Positions 24,604 to 33,311 of a stretch of DNA of 64,000 nt are shown in pieces. Position 1 is the first letter of the stretch; each line of letters starts with the position of its first letter. The stretch is from Pseudomonas veronii (GTDB lineage: Bacteria > Pseudomonadota > Gammaproteobacteria > Pseudomonadales > Pseudomonadaceae). The notes beneath the pieces were generated by a model. It saw only the letters and a program-made list of their open reading frames with translations, ran no database searches and had not been told where the DNA came from. Position numbers and translations under genes: made by a program. The DNA is taken from positions 62,001 through 126,000 of the forward strand of contig NZ_JYLL01000011.1 in the NCBI RefSeq assembly GCF_001439695.1, read 5' to 3'.

Positions 24604-26739
24604 ATGCGTCACACCCTGATTTCCCTCTGCGTGCTTCAGGCGTTTACTCCTTTTGCCTGGGCGCAGGTTGCCGCCTCTGAACAACCCAGCCTCGAGTTGC
24701 AGGCGACCACGGTCACCGGCGAAATGGACTACGAGACGGCTCAAGGGCCGGTCAAGGGCTACCGCGCGACACGTTCAGCCAGTGCGACCCGTACCGACAC
24801 TTCGATTCATGAAACGCCGCAGTCCATCAGCGTAGTGCCCAAGGACGTGGTCGAGGACATTGGTGCGACTCGCCTGCAGGAGGCCCTGGACTACGCGGGC
24901 GGCGTCGGCCGGGCGAACAACTTCGGCGGGCAAGGGCTTACCAGCTTCACCGTGCGAGGCTTTACCACTGCCGAGTTCTACCGCAACGGTTTCCCGATCA
25001 ACCGCGGCTACCCGAGCATGCCCGACGCCAACAGCATCGAGCGCCTTGAAGTGCTGCGCGGGCCGGCGACCATGCTGTATGGCCGTGGCGATCCCGGTGG
25101 CACCTTTAACGTGGTATCCAAGCAGCCGCTGGCCGAGCCCACGGTCACGCTGGGTAGCCAATTGAATGATCAGGGCATGAAGCGCGGCACCCTCGATGCG
25201 TCCGGCCCGCTGGATGAGCAAGGCACGCTGGCCTATCGTCTGAACGTGGTGGGCGAGGGCGGCGACACCTTCCGCGACCATGTCTCGAGCGAACGCTACG
25301 GCGTGACCCCGGTGTTGACCTGGCAGGCCAATGACGCCACCAAGGTGATCTTCGAAGGCGACTTCATGCGTAACAATCGCCCGCTGGATCGCGGCCTGAC
25401 ACGCTTCGCCAACCAGCGTGGGACGCCGTCCCGTGACACCTTCTGGGGTGAGAAGTACGCCGGCGACCTGCACAACGATAACAACATGGCCCAGTTGCGC
25501 TTCGAACATCTGCTCAACGACAACTGGACCCTGGGCGGTGGTTTCCAGTGGCTGGACGGGACGATGAAGGGCAATGGTGTCGAGGCCAACGGCGCGACCA
25601 GCCTGGATGCCGATGGCCGCACACTTCAGCGCAACTTCAACTACCGCAAGCTGGAATGGACCGACAAGGACTACCAACTCAACCTGACCGGGCACTTTTC
25701 CACCGGCGGCTTTGATCACACATTGCTCACTGGCATCGAATACGAAGACTACGACTACAAGTCGATCATCCAGCGTTCCAGCGCCGTGGCGGGGACCTTT
25801 CCGATCGATATCTACAACCCGGTCTACGGCCAGCCTCGTCCGGCGCTGACCCGCACGCCGACGCACGATAAAGAAAACCTCAAGACCTACGCGGCCTTCG
25901 TTCAGGACCAGGTGGCACTGACCGAGCGCTTGAAAGTCCTCGCCGGTGCGCGCTTCGAGCGCTTCGAGCACGATTACGAGTCCTACGTACCCGGTGTCAG
26001 AAGCTGGAACGCCGCCGACAACGCCGTCACCCCGCGCGTCGGCGTGATGTATGACCTCACCGACACCGTCGCGCTCTACGCGGATGCCGCGCGCTCGTTC
26101 AAGCCCAACACTGGCGCCAGTCGTCAGGGCGGTGGGTTCGATCCGGAGAAGGGCAAGTCCTACGAGATGGGCGTGAAGTGGGAAGCGCTTGACCGACAGC
26201 TGAGCGTCGATGCGGCGATCTACCAGATCGAGAAGAAAAATGTCCAGGGTGTCGACCCCGTTGACTCCGCCTTCAATGTTGCGACGGGCCAGGTCCGCAG
26301 CCGCGGCTTTGATCTGAACGTGGCCGGCAACCTGACGCCCGAGTGGCGGATGATCGGCGGCTATGCCTATGTGGATGCCGCCGTCACCAAGGACACCACT
26401 GTCCGTACCGGAACGCGTTTGGCCAACATTCCGCGCAATAGCTTCAGCCTGCTCAACGTGTATGAGTTCCAGGACGGCGCGCTCAAAGGCTTGGGCCTCG
26501 GCGCCGGTGGCAAATACGTGGCCGAGCGTGCCGGGCAGACGGCCAACAACACGTTCGCGATGGACGCCTACACGGTCGTAGACCTGCTCGGTTACTACAA
26601 GGTCAACGAAAAGGTCAGGCTCAACCTGGACGTGAAGAACCTGTTCAATCGCGAGTACGAAGAGGGCTCGTTCTTGAACTTCTACGCCTACCCTGGCGAG
26701 CCGCGCACGGTGCAAGTGGGTATTTCCTACACTCTGTAG
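24604..26739 (+). CDS. TonB-dependent ferric-siderophore receptor
   Basis: A 711-residue outer-membrane receptor. The signal peptide ends near FAWA-Q (about residue 20). Then come a TonB-box-like strand (ATTVTGEM), a plug domain (HETPQSISVVPKDVV through RGPATMLYGRGDPGG) and a 22-strand barrel ending VQVGISYTL. It lacks the extra N-terminal signalling domain of FpvA-type receptors, and no sigma/anti-sigma pair is nearby, so it is a plain transporter, probably for a foreign siderophore such as a hydroxamate. A Fur-box-like site lies upstream. It is a single-gene unit. Confidence 0.9.
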   Translation: MRHTLISLCVLQAFTPFAWAQVAASEQPSLELQATTVTGEMDYETAQGPVKGYRATRSASATRTDTSIHETPQSISVVPKDVVEDIGATRLQEALDYAGGVGRANNFGGQGLTSFTVRGFTTAEFYRNGFPINRGYPSMPDANSIERLEVLRGPATMLYGRGDPGGTFNVVSKQPLAEPTVTLGSQLNDQGMKRGTLDASGPLDEQGTLAYRLNVVGEGGDTFRDHVSSERYGVTPVLTWQANDATKVIFEGDFMRNNRPLDRGLTRFANQRGTPSRDTFWGEKYAGDLHNDNNMAQLRFEHLLNDNWTLGGGFQWLDGTMKGNGVEANGATSLDADGRTLQRNFNYRKLEWTDKDYQLNLTGHFSTGGFDHTLLTGIEYEDYDYKSIIQRSSAVAGTFPIDIYNPVYGQPRPALTRTPTHDKENLKTYAAFVQDQVALTERLKVLAGARFERFEHDYESYVPGVRSWNAADNAVTPRVGVMYDLTDTVALYADAARSFKPNTGASRQGGGFDPEKGKSYEMGVKWEALDRQLSVDAAIYQIEKKNVQGVDPVDSAFNVATGQVRSRGFDLNVAGNLTPEWRMIGGYAYVDAAVTKDTTVRTGTRLANIPRNSFSLLNVYEFQDGALKGLGLGAGGKYVAERAGQTANNTFAMDAYTVVDLLGYYKVNEKVRLNLDVKNLFNREYEEGSFLNFYAYPGEPRTVQVGISYTL

Positions 26740-26824
26740 CGCGGTCAGCGCCCGGCGCGATGTGCCTCGTCGGTTGATCCGGTGGTATGCCGGGCGAAGG
26801 TCACGCAGCCACACTTTTTGGCGG

Positions 26825-26846
26825 CCTGTAGGGAAACCCCTACAGG
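26825..26846. promoter_or_regulatory. Palindrome GTAGG-N6-CCTAC before the CheY/CheC operon
   Basis: CCTGTAGGG pairs with CCCTACAGG (9 bp, AAAC centre), containing GTAGG-N6-CCTAC. It lies about 145 bases before the response regulator at 26991. The same arms and spacing occur at 37862-37877, before the main chemosensory operon, which points to a shared DNA-binding regulator. It could instead be a weak terminator for the receptor gene, but no T-run follows. Confidence 0.5.
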
Positions 26847-26990
26847 CTCCGAAAATCCCTCGCGCAATATCAGGATTGGATGATGGCTCTTTGCTAGATG
26901 TCGGGTTAGAGTGATTAAAAGGTTCTTGCGAATCTTCGTTTCTGCGACCCCTCCCGAGGCTGCAGGACACTTCATAATGTGGAGTGCATC

Positions 26991-27350
26991 ATGAAAGTCC
27001 TAATCGCTGATGACTCATCCATGTCCCGCAAGCTGGTCTTGCGTTCCCTGCCAGAATCACTGACCGAAGATGTTCGCCAGGCCTGTAACGGTGCCGAGGT
27101 GATGGAGGCGTATCACGCCGGTTTGGTGGACCTGCTTTTTCTCGACCTGACCATGCCGGTCATGGATGGCTTCCAGACCCTTGAGGCGCTCAAGCGCGAG
27201 GACGCGAATGTGGTTGTCGTGGTGATCAGCGCCGACATCCAGCCGCTGGCCAGGCAGCGCGTATCCGATCTGGGCGCTGCTGCATTCGTCGCCAAGCCGG
27301 TTACGGCGCAAGCTGTACTCAATGCCTTGCACGTCATAGGGGTACTTTGA
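26991..27350 (+). CDS. Single-domain response regulator (CheY-like)
   Basis: A 119-residue receiver domain with no output domain. Acidic pocket residues are at 7-8 (IADDSS), phospho-acceptor Asp52 (LFLDLTMPVMDG), and Lys in FVAKPVT. GGAG at good spacing selects ATG 26991 over an in-frame ATG 12 bases upstream. It overlaps the CheC-like gene by one base (TGATG), so these two are tightly coupled: the phosphatase-like protein probably acts on this receiver. Confidence 0.9.
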   Translation: MKVLIADDSSMSRKLVLRSLPESLTEDVRQACNGAEVMEAYHAGLVDLLFLDLTMPVMDGFQTLEALKREDANVVVVVISADIQPLARQRVSDLGAAAFVAKPVTAQAVLNALHVIGVL

Positions 27351-27961
27351 TGGAAACCTTGGCCGCGCTAACCGAAGACCAACGTGATGCCTTGCAGGAA
27401 TTGATGAACATTGCCATGGGGCAGGCCGCCGAACGACTGGCCCGGCTGACCAACACCATGGTTACGCTTTCGGTTCCTTTCATTCACCCACTGATCCGGG
27501 AGCAGGACAACCTGTTGATTCCCGACCATCTTCGTCGAAGCTCCATGATCGTCACCCGCCAGTCGTTCCTGGGGGAGTTGCGCGGAGAGGTGTTCGTTTG
27601 CTTTGGTTCCATGGGGGCCGACAAGCTCGCCGAATTGCTCGGCTATAGCGACGGCGGCCCTGCGCAGCAGGAAGAACTGATGCTGGATGTCACCAACATC
27701 CTGTCCGGCGCCTGCATCAGTGGCCTGGCCAAGCAGGTGGCGATACAAGTGAGTTATGACGCGCCGTCGATTCTGGTCCACAGAGAAGAGTCCGCGAACG
27801 CACTGAATGAATTGAACCTGAACGAACACCTGGCGATGGTGTTGGAAATCCGTTTCGAGGTGCAGGCTCATCAATTCTCCTGCGACCTGCTGATCTGTAT
27901 TACCGAACGTACAGCAGGCGTTGTGGTCCGGGCCATCGATCGCTTGCTCTATGAGCTTTGA
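27350..27961 (+). CDS. CheC-like chemotaxis phosphatase
   Basis: A 203-residue CheC/CheX/FliY-family protein. The two phosphatase helices are recognisable: ALQELMNIAMGQAAERL (about residues 14-30) and LMLDVTNILSGACISGLA (about 111-128), each with the acidic-xx-Asn core, the second having Asp in place of Glu. CheC proteins dephosphorylate CheY-P. This family is common in Firmicutes and archaea and less usual in Pseudomonas. It is sandwiched between a CheY-like gene and a histidine kinase gene. Confidence 0.8.
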   Translation: METLAALTEDQRDALQELMNIAMGQAAERLARLTNTMVTLSVPFIHPLIREQDNLLIPDHLRRSSMIVTRQSFLGELRGEVFVCFGSMGADKLAELLGYSDGGPAQQEELMLDVTNILSGACISGLAKQVAIQVSYDAPSILVHREESANALNELNLNEHLAMVLEIRFEVQAHQFSCDLLICITERTAGVVVRAIDRLLYEL

Positions 27962-27973
27962 AGGGGCGTCTTC

Positions 27974-29302
27974 ATGACAGACAACAAGGCAATTTCCCGG
28001 GAAACCCTTGAGTCGATGCTCAAGGCTATCAACATGGGCGTGCTGCTGGTCGATCATGACTGCAAAGTGCTGTTCTCCAACCACTTCATGTCCATCAACA
28101 GCGGCCGCAGCGCCGAAGAGCTCGTCGGTCGCACGCTGTTCGAAGTGTTTCCGGAACTGCCCGAGGTCTGGACCCGGCAGAAGATCAACAGCGTCGTCAC
28201 GCTGCAGAACTTTGCGTTCACCTCCTGGCAGCAACGGCCGCACCTGTTCAACTTCGAAAGCACCCGGCCGATCAGTGGCTTGGTCGGGCACATGTATCAG
28301 AACTGCACGTTCTTCCCGGTGCAGGACGCCGATGGCGGCAGTCTGGGGGTGGGCCTGGCGATAAGCGATACGACCGATACCGCTGCCCGCCAACTCGAAC
28401 TGACGCACCTCAACGAGTTGCTGGAAGAGGAAAAGAGCGCCCAGGCGCTGCTGATCGCACGGCTCGAGGAGGCTCAGGCGCAGTTGCTGCAGTCCGAGAA
28501 AATGGCTGCGATAGGCCAGCTTGCGGCGGGCGTGGCCCACGAGATCAATAACCCGATCGGCTTTGTGTGCTCCAACGTCAACAGCCTGCGGCGTTACCTG
28601 GTGGATCTTTTCGCATTGCTCGACGCCTACGAACAGGCCAGTGACGAAAAACATGCGCAGGCTCATCCCGAGCTTGCGGCCATGCGGGACAAGGCGGATT
28701 ACGACTTCATGCGGCAGGACATCGACGAGCTGATCGTCGAGTCGGTCGAGGGGCTGGACCGGGTCACTCGTATCGTCAAGGACCTGCGCGAGTTCTCCCA
28801 CGTCGACAGCTACGAATGGCAGTTGGCCGATCTGCACAAGGGGCTGGATAGCACCCTCAACGTTATCTGGAACGAGATCAAGTTCAAGGCTCAGGTGATC
28901 AAGCGCTACGGCGATATCGAGCCTATCGAGTGCATGGGCTCGCAGATCAATCAGGTGTTCTTGAATCTGCTCATCAATGCGAGCCATGCCGTGGGCGTTG
29001 ATGGCGAAATCATCATCAACAGTGGCAGGGAAGACGGCGGTGTGTTCGTCGAGGTCGTCGACAACGGTCACGGCATCCCGCTGGACATCCAGAACCGGAT
29101 ATTCGAACCGTTCTTCACCACCAAGCCGGTAGGCATGGGCTCGGGCCTGGGCCTGTCGCTGTCGTACAGCATCATCGTCAAGCACCATGGAAGACTCACC
29201 GTCGAAAGTGAACCGGGCCGGGGCAGTTGCTTCCGTGCGTGGCTCCCGTTACGTCAGCCCCAGGTACAGGCCCACGCTACCTCTGCCGTTGAAGGATGCT
29301 GA
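27974..29302 (+). CDS. Cytoplasmic PAS-domain sensor histidine kinase
   Basis: A 442-residue kinase without transmembrane segments. It has a PAS domain (about 14-130), a coiled coil (about 140-178), a HisKA domain with His189 (LAAGVAHEINNPIG) and a HATPase domain with NLLINASHAV, DNGHGIP, FFTTKPVGMGSGLGLSLS. The long insertion between the His helix and the ATPase domain is typical of kinases with the AHEINNP box. It is expected to phosphorylate the CheY-like proteins encoded on either side. Its input signal is unknown. Confidence 0.88.
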   Translation: MTDNKAISRETLESMLKAINMGVLLVDHDCKVLFSNHFMSINSGRSAEELVGRTLFEVFPELPEVWTRQKINSVVTLQNFAFTSWQQRPHLFNFESTRPISGLVGHMYQNCTFFPVQDADGGSLGVGLAISDTTDTAARQLELTHLNELLEEEKSAQALLIARLEEAQAQLLQSEKMAAIGQLAAGVAHEINNPIGFVCSNVNSLRRYLVDLFALLDAYEQASDEKHAQAHPELAAMRDKADYDFMRQDIDELIVESVEGLDRVTRIVKDLREFSHVDSYEWQLADLHKGLDSTLNVIWNEIKFKAQVIKRYGDIEPIECMGSQINQVFLNLLINASHAVGVDGEIIINSGREDGGVFVEVVDNGHGIPLDIQNRIFEPFFTTKPVGMGSGLGLSLSYSIIVKHHGRLTVESEPGRGSCFRAWLPLRQPQVQAHATSAVEGC

Positions 29303-29304
29303 GC

Positions 29305-29742
29305 ATGAACACCACCGAGTTGAGCGAAAAACGCTACACCGTCATGCTGGTGGACGACGAAGAAAGTATCCTCAACAGCCTGCGCCGCTTGCTGCGTGGC
29401 AAGCCTTACGATTTGCTGCTGGCCACCAGTGGCGCGCAGGCGCTGAACCTTTTCGAACTGCACCCCATAGACCTGATCGTCTGCGACGCGCGCATGCCGT
29501 TCATGGACGGCCCGACCCTGCTCCGTGAGGTGCATAAGCGCGATCCGCACTGCATGAATATCCTGCTGACCGGTTATGCCGACATGAGCATGATCACGCA
29601 GGCACTCAGCGATGGGTACATTTTCCGCTACATCAGCAAACCCTGGAAGGATGAAGAGCTTCAGCTCACCCTCGATGAGGCTTTGGAAATGCAATGTGTG
29701 CTGCGTGAACGTGACAACCCGAAGAAGCTCATCAGCGAATAG
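29305..29742 (+). CDS. Stand-alone RpfG-type receiver domain
   Basis: A 145-residue receiver domain with Asp61 (LIVCDARMPFMDGP) and the LLTGYAD...YISKPW pattern typical of receivers that are usually fused to HD-GYP phosphodiesterases. Here no output domain follows before the stop. GAAGG fits ATG 29305; ATG 29296 is also in frame. Its coding start overlaps or nearly touches the kinase stop, so it is probably a direct partner of that kinase, working as a phosphate shuttle or sink or by binding another protein. Confidence 0.85.
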   Translation: MNTTELSEKRYTVMLVDDEESILNSLRRLLRGKPYDLLLATSGAQALNLFELHPIDLIVCDARMPFMDGPTLLREVHKRDPHCMNILLTGYADMSMITQALSDGYIFRYISKPWKDEELQLTLDEALEMQCVLRERDNPKKLISE

Positions 29743-29763
29743 TGGCTCGACAGCTTCGGCGCC

Positions 29764-30570
29764 TCACGGTTTTTGATAAATCGAAGGCGCCACCAGCTTG
29801 AACGCATCGCTGACGCCGTTCAGGCTTTCCGAATGACTGATCATGAAATAGCCGCCACGTCGCAGGAATGGGAGCAGGCGACTGACCACTTTTCGCTTGG
29901 TCTCCTGATCAAAGTAAATCATCACGTTGCGCAGGAAAATCACATCGAATTCGCCCAGTTGGGGCAGGGTTTCGATCAGGTTGACTTGCACGAAACTGAC
30001 CCGCTGGCGCAGGGATTTATCGATCAGGAAGGTGCCTTCCTGCTGGCCGATGCCCTTGAGGCAGTATCGACTGAGCAAGGACTGCGGCAGTCTGTTGGCG
30101 CGTTCCATCGGGTAATGCCCGTTCCGGGCCTTGGCCAGTACCTGGGTGCTGATGTCCGATCCGATGACCTCCCAGGGCGTGCTGCGCAGGGTTTCGGCAA
30201 GGGTCATGGCCAGGCTGTAAGGTTCTTCGCCCGAGGAGCTGGCCGCGCTCCACACCCTGAAGGTCTTGCCTGGCGACGCGAAGGGCAATACCCGTTCGCG
30301 CAGGAACTCGAAGTGCTTGGGTTCACGAAAGAAATACGTTTCGTTGGTGGTCAACAGGTCCAGGGCGAACTGCAGTTCGTCGGGGTTCTCCTTGCCCATT
30401 ATCATTTTGAAATACGCGCCGTAGCTCTCCAGTTCATGGAACTGCAGGCGCTTGAACAGACGCCCGGCAACCAGGGCTTTTTTCATGGGTGACAAGTGGA
30501 TGCCCGCTGCACCATAGAGCCAGGACTGGAACTGGGTGAATTCACGATCTTCAAGATTGATCTGTTTCAA
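29764..30570 (-). CDS. cheR: CheR chemoreceptor methyltransferase
   Basis: A 268-residue CheR. The N-terminal helical domain (EFTQFQSWLYGAAGIHL) is followed by the SAM-binding domain with LTTNETYFFREPKHFEFL, VWSAASSSGEEPYSLAM and FDVIFLRNVMIYFD. The start codon is TTG at 30570: AAGGAG seven bases upstream supports it and there is no suitable ATG. It methylates receptor glutamates. It is the last gene of an MCP-cheW-cheR cassette running opposite to the flanking genes, and a paralogue is encoded at 45636. Confidence 0.92.
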   Translation of the reverse strand: MKQINLEDREFTQFQSWLYGAAGIHLSPMKKALVAGRLFKRLQFHELESYGAYFKMIMGKENPDELQFALDLLTTNETYFFREPKHFEFLRERVLPFASPGKTFRVWSAASSSGEEPYSLAMTLAETLRSTPWEVIGSDISTQVLAKARNGHYPMERANRLPQSLLSRYCLKGIGQQEGTFLIDKSLRQRVSFVQVNLIETLPQLGEFDVIFLRNVMIYFDQETKRKVVSRLLPFLRRGGYFMISHSESLNGVSDAFKLVAPSIYQKP

Positions 30571-30591
30571 TCCGAACTCCTTGTTCGTGAC

Positions 30592-31125
30592 TTACAGCTC
30601 CTGGAGGCTGGGGCTGTCACCGGCGTCCGCCAGTTGAGACATTTCATCCATCGACAACACCTTGTCCACCTGCAAGACGATGACGAACGTGCCGGCGACC
30701 TTGGCCATGCCGCTGATGAAGTCAGGGCGAATGCGCGCGCCAAAGCTGGGGGCCGGCTTGATCTCGTCCGCCGGAATTTCCAGTACCTCTGACACACTGT
30801 CCACCAGAAGCCCGATATCCTGGGCCTGGTGGTCCTCGCTGCTGGCTTCGAGGATCACCACACAGCTGCGTCGAGAGACCTTCGTGCAGGGCTGCCCGAA
30901 CCGTGCCTTGAGGTCCAGCACCGGCACCACGGCACCTCGCAGGTTAAGCACGCCGCGCACGAAGTCGGGCATCATCGGCACCGGAGTCACGTGTCCGTAC
31001 TCGATGATTTCCTTGATGCCCTGGATATCGATGGCGAACATTTCGCCGCCCAGCAGGAGCGTCAGGTACTGCGCCTCCTGCTTTTGAATCGCCGTCGTCT
31101 GTCGGGTATCGGTTAACGCGCCCAT
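30592..31125 (-). CDS. cheW: CheW coupling protein
   Basis: A 177-residue CheW domain with QYLTLLLGGEMFAIDI, the IIEYGHVTPVPMMP segment, RGVLNLRGAVVPVLDLKARFG and VLEIPADEIKPAP, as in CheW proteins that link receptors to CheA. ATG 31125 has AGGAG at correct spacing; an earlier in-frame ATG lies before that site. It lies between the MCP and cheR genes on the minus strand. Two more CheW proteins are encoded at 44522 and 45090. Confidence 0.92.
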   Translation of the reverse strand: MGALTDTRQTTAIQKQEAQYLTLLLGGEMFAIDIQGIKEIIEYGHVTPVPMMPDFVRGVLNLRGAVVPVLDLKARFGQPCTKVSRRSCVVILEASSEDHQAQDIGLLVDSVSEVLEIPADEIKPAPSFGARIRPDFISGMAKVAGTFVIVLQVDKVLSMDEMSQLADAGDSPSLQEL

Positions 31126-31167
31126 GTCGCTCTCCTGCATGAAAAAAGCACCGCGTCCGGTTTGCGC

Positions 31168-32823
31168 TCAGAACCGCGTGAACTCGCTTTCGTCGGGGCC
31201 TGCGCTCTTGAGGAAGGTTTTCTGCGGGACCGCTCGCGCTGCCCGCGCCACCGCACGCGATACGCTGCTTGCCTGGCTGGATTTGCCCAGTGTGGCGTTC
31301 GATGCCTGATCGCTTGCGTCCAGCCTGAAAAAACTCATGGCCTGCTGCAACTGTTCGGCCTGGGTACTCATTTCTTCGGCGGTGGAAGCGAGCTCTTCGC
31401 TGCTGGAGGCATTTTGCTGAGTGACCTGGTTGAGTTGGTTCATCGCCGAATTGATCTGCGCCACGCCGGCTGCCTGTTCTTCGGAGGCGGCCGTGATTTC
31501 CTGGACCAGATCGGAGGTCTTGTTGATCGACGGCAGCATCTCGCCAAGCAGATGGCCGGCCCGTTCGGCCATTTCGACACTGCTGGTGGACAGCTCGCCT
31601 ATTTCCAGAGCCGCCACCTGGCTGCGCTCGGCCAGTTTGCGCACTTCGGCCGCCACCACCGCGAAGCCCTTGCCATGTTCGCCGGCTCGCGCCGCTTCGA
31701 TGGCGGCGTTCAAGGCCAGCAAGTTGGTCTGGTAAGCAATGTCATCGATGATGCTGATGCGTTGCGCGATTTTTTTCATCGCCTGCACCGTCTGCTGAAC
31801 AGAGTCGCCGCCGTCTCCTGCTTCCTTGGCCGCTTTGCTGGCCATGCCGTCGGTTATCTTGGCGTTCTCGGTGTTCTGGTTAATGCTGGCACTCATTTGT
31901 TCGATGGACGCACTGGTTTCTTCGACGCTTGCGGCTTGTTGGCTGGTGGTCTGGCTGATGGCCTGGGCGGTAGCGCTGACTTCCTCCGACGCGCTGGCCA
32001 GACCGTCGGCGGCATTGCGCACCTCACCGATAATCTGCGAAAGCTTGCCAATCATTGCCTGCATCGCCGTGAGCACACGCCCGGTTTCGTCCTTGGAACC
32101 ACCTTCGATCTTCACGGCCAGGTTACCTTCGGCCAGTTGGCTGGCCACATCCACGGCCCTTTTCAGCGGGGTGGAAATGATGCGTGAAATAAACAACGCC
32201 AGCGCGATACCCACCAGCAAAGCCACGAGTACCGCGGCGATGATGGACAGTCGCGCATTGGCGTAGATTTCGTTACCGCGTTGATTGGCTGCCGTGGCTC
32301 CGGCGTCGTTGAGGTCGATGAGTTTTACCAGGTCGCTGGAGATCTGTTCGAAGTCCCGTTTCGAATCCCCTTTGAGAATGACACTGGTCTGTTCCTTCAA
32401 ACCCTGCCGCGACTCGGCCAACAGGTTCTTGCTGGTGTTGAGGTAGCTGTTCCAGTTGGTCTTGAGCGTATCGAACAACGCCTGTTCCGCCGGGCTTGAG
32501 ATCAGCTCTTTTTCATAGCGCGCCATGCGGGTCTCGACTTCCTTGCGGGCATCGACGATCTCCTGTTCATATTGCGCCTGTTCCGTCGGGCTGTCGGCCA
32601 TCAGATAGCGCAGTTCCTTGACCCGATAGTTGGCGACAAAAAAACGAATGCCGGAGACAACCCGCACCGAAGGCAACCAGTTGTCGCGCATCTCAGCGGC
32701 AGTTTCGTTAACCAGGCCCAACTGGATGATGGCGAACACGCCCGTCATGGCCGTCAGTACCAACACCAGCAAGAACGAAGTGATGAGCTTGGTAGCTATC
32801 CTTAAATCGTAGAACCATTTCAT
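31168..32823 (-). CDS. Methyl-accepting chemotaxis protein with four-helix-bundle-type sensor
   Basis: A 551-residue receptor: TM1 about 10-32, an all-helical periplasmic region of about 155 residues of the 4HB type, TM2 about 193-214, HAMP, then the long signalling coiled coil with the hairpin tip [39 protein letters not shown] (first part residues [20 protein letters not shown]). Ser/Ala/Gln-rich methylation helices flank the tip. GAGAGG precedes the ATG. Its C-terminus (ESEFTRF) is not the NWETF-type CheR tether. It is probably the dedicated receptor of the cheW and cheR genes that follow. Its ligand is unknown. Confidence 0.92.
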   Translation of the reverse strand: MKWFYDLRIATKLITSFLLVLVLTAMTGVFAIIQLGLVNETAAEMRDNWLPSVRVVSGIRFFVANYRVKELRYLMADSPTEQAQYEQEIVDARKEVETRMARYEKELISSPAEQALFDTLKTNWNSYLNTSKNLLAESRQGLKEQTSVILKGDSKRDFEQISSDLVKLIDLNDAGATAANQRGNEIYANARLSIIAAVLVALLVGIALALFISRIISTPLKRAVDVASQLAEGNLAVKIEGGSKDETGRVLTAMQAMIGKLSQIIGEVRNAADGLASASEEVSATAQAISQTTSQQAASVEETSASIEQMSASINQNTENAKITDGMASKAAKEAGDGGDSVQQTVQAMKKIAQRISIIDDIAYQTNLLALNAAIEAARAGEHGKGFAVVAAEVRKLAERSQVAALEIGELSTSSVEMAERAGHLLGEMLPSINKTSDLVQEITAASEEQAAGVAQINSAMNQLNQVTQQNASSSEELASTAEEMSTQAEQLQQAMSFFRLDASDQASNATLGKSSQASSVSRAVARAARAVPQKTFLKSAGPDESEFTRF

Positions 32824-32871
32824 TGAAAGGCCTCTCCATGTGCGGTGCGGTTGGCTGAATTGCCGGGTTTG

Positions 32872-33048
32872 CTATCGTTCGAGGAATAAACAGCGGTTTG
32901 CCCAGGCGTTTGCTGGGCGCGTTGTCTGGTTGTCGGTGCGCCAGCCGCTCAATAGCAGGGCGCACGCGCCACAGGCAGCGGGTACGAGCGATAAGTGGAA
33001 AAAAGTGCGAGCCTGAGGAAGCGGCTGCAAGTTGCCGTATGACGACAT
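32872..33048 (-). CDS. Possible small protein (58 residues) with a strong ribosome-binding site
   Basis: A short frame beginning MSSYGNLQPL, preceded by GGGAGG with 5 bases to the ATG, and ending 49 bases before the MCP start on the same strand. It holds a hydrophobic stretch (LSLVPAACGACALLLSG) that could cross the membrane once. I do not recognise it. The ribosome-binding site and position argue for translation; the lack of any known relative argues for caution. Confidence 0.35.
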   Translation of the reverse strand: MSSYGNLQPLPQARTFFHLSLVPAACGACALLLSGWRTDNQTTRPANAWANRCLFLER

Positions 33049-33083
33049 AGGTTCCTCCCTGAATCAGTAAATAGCGATCCTTC

Positions 33084-33302
33084 TCACATCAGCCTATCGG
33101 CTCGGGCCAAGATCAACTTGAGCGCAGAACAGGTCAGTCGTCGGTCAGCGGTAAAATAATTCGGTTTTACCGGGGCGGTAAGTAAGGGCTGTAATAAAAA
33201 ACGGCCCGGCAGCGGTGGTTTATATAATCGGTAGACGACTGACGCAGGCGTGGCGTTATATAAATAGCGCGCAATCGCCGCGTGCGAGTCCTTCAACGTC
33301 AT
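33084..33302 (-). CDS. Possible small protein (72 residues) after the decayed GGDEF-EAL gene
   Basis: The frame starts MTLKDSHAAIARYLYNATPA. A perfect AGGAGG stands 5 bases before its ATG, and it begins about 10 bases after the stop codon of the decayed phosphodiesterase gene on the same strand. It is basic, with no obvious domain. It may be a real small gene once translated behind the phosphodiesterase, or a remnant. Function unknown. Confidence 0.35.
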   Translation of the reverse strand: MTLKDSHAAIARYLYNATPASVVYRLYKPPLPGRFLLQPLLTAPVKPNYFTADRRLTCSALKLILARADRLM

Positions 33303-33311
33303 GATTGCCTC

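Noticed and set aside
24775-26970. 731-codon open frame opposite the siderophore receptor
   Set aside because: No recognisable domain and entirely antisense to a well-supported TonB-dependent receptor gene.
27368-29188. 606-codon open frame opposite the CheC-like and kinase genes
   Set aside because: Antisense shadow of two recognisable genes; no motif of its own.
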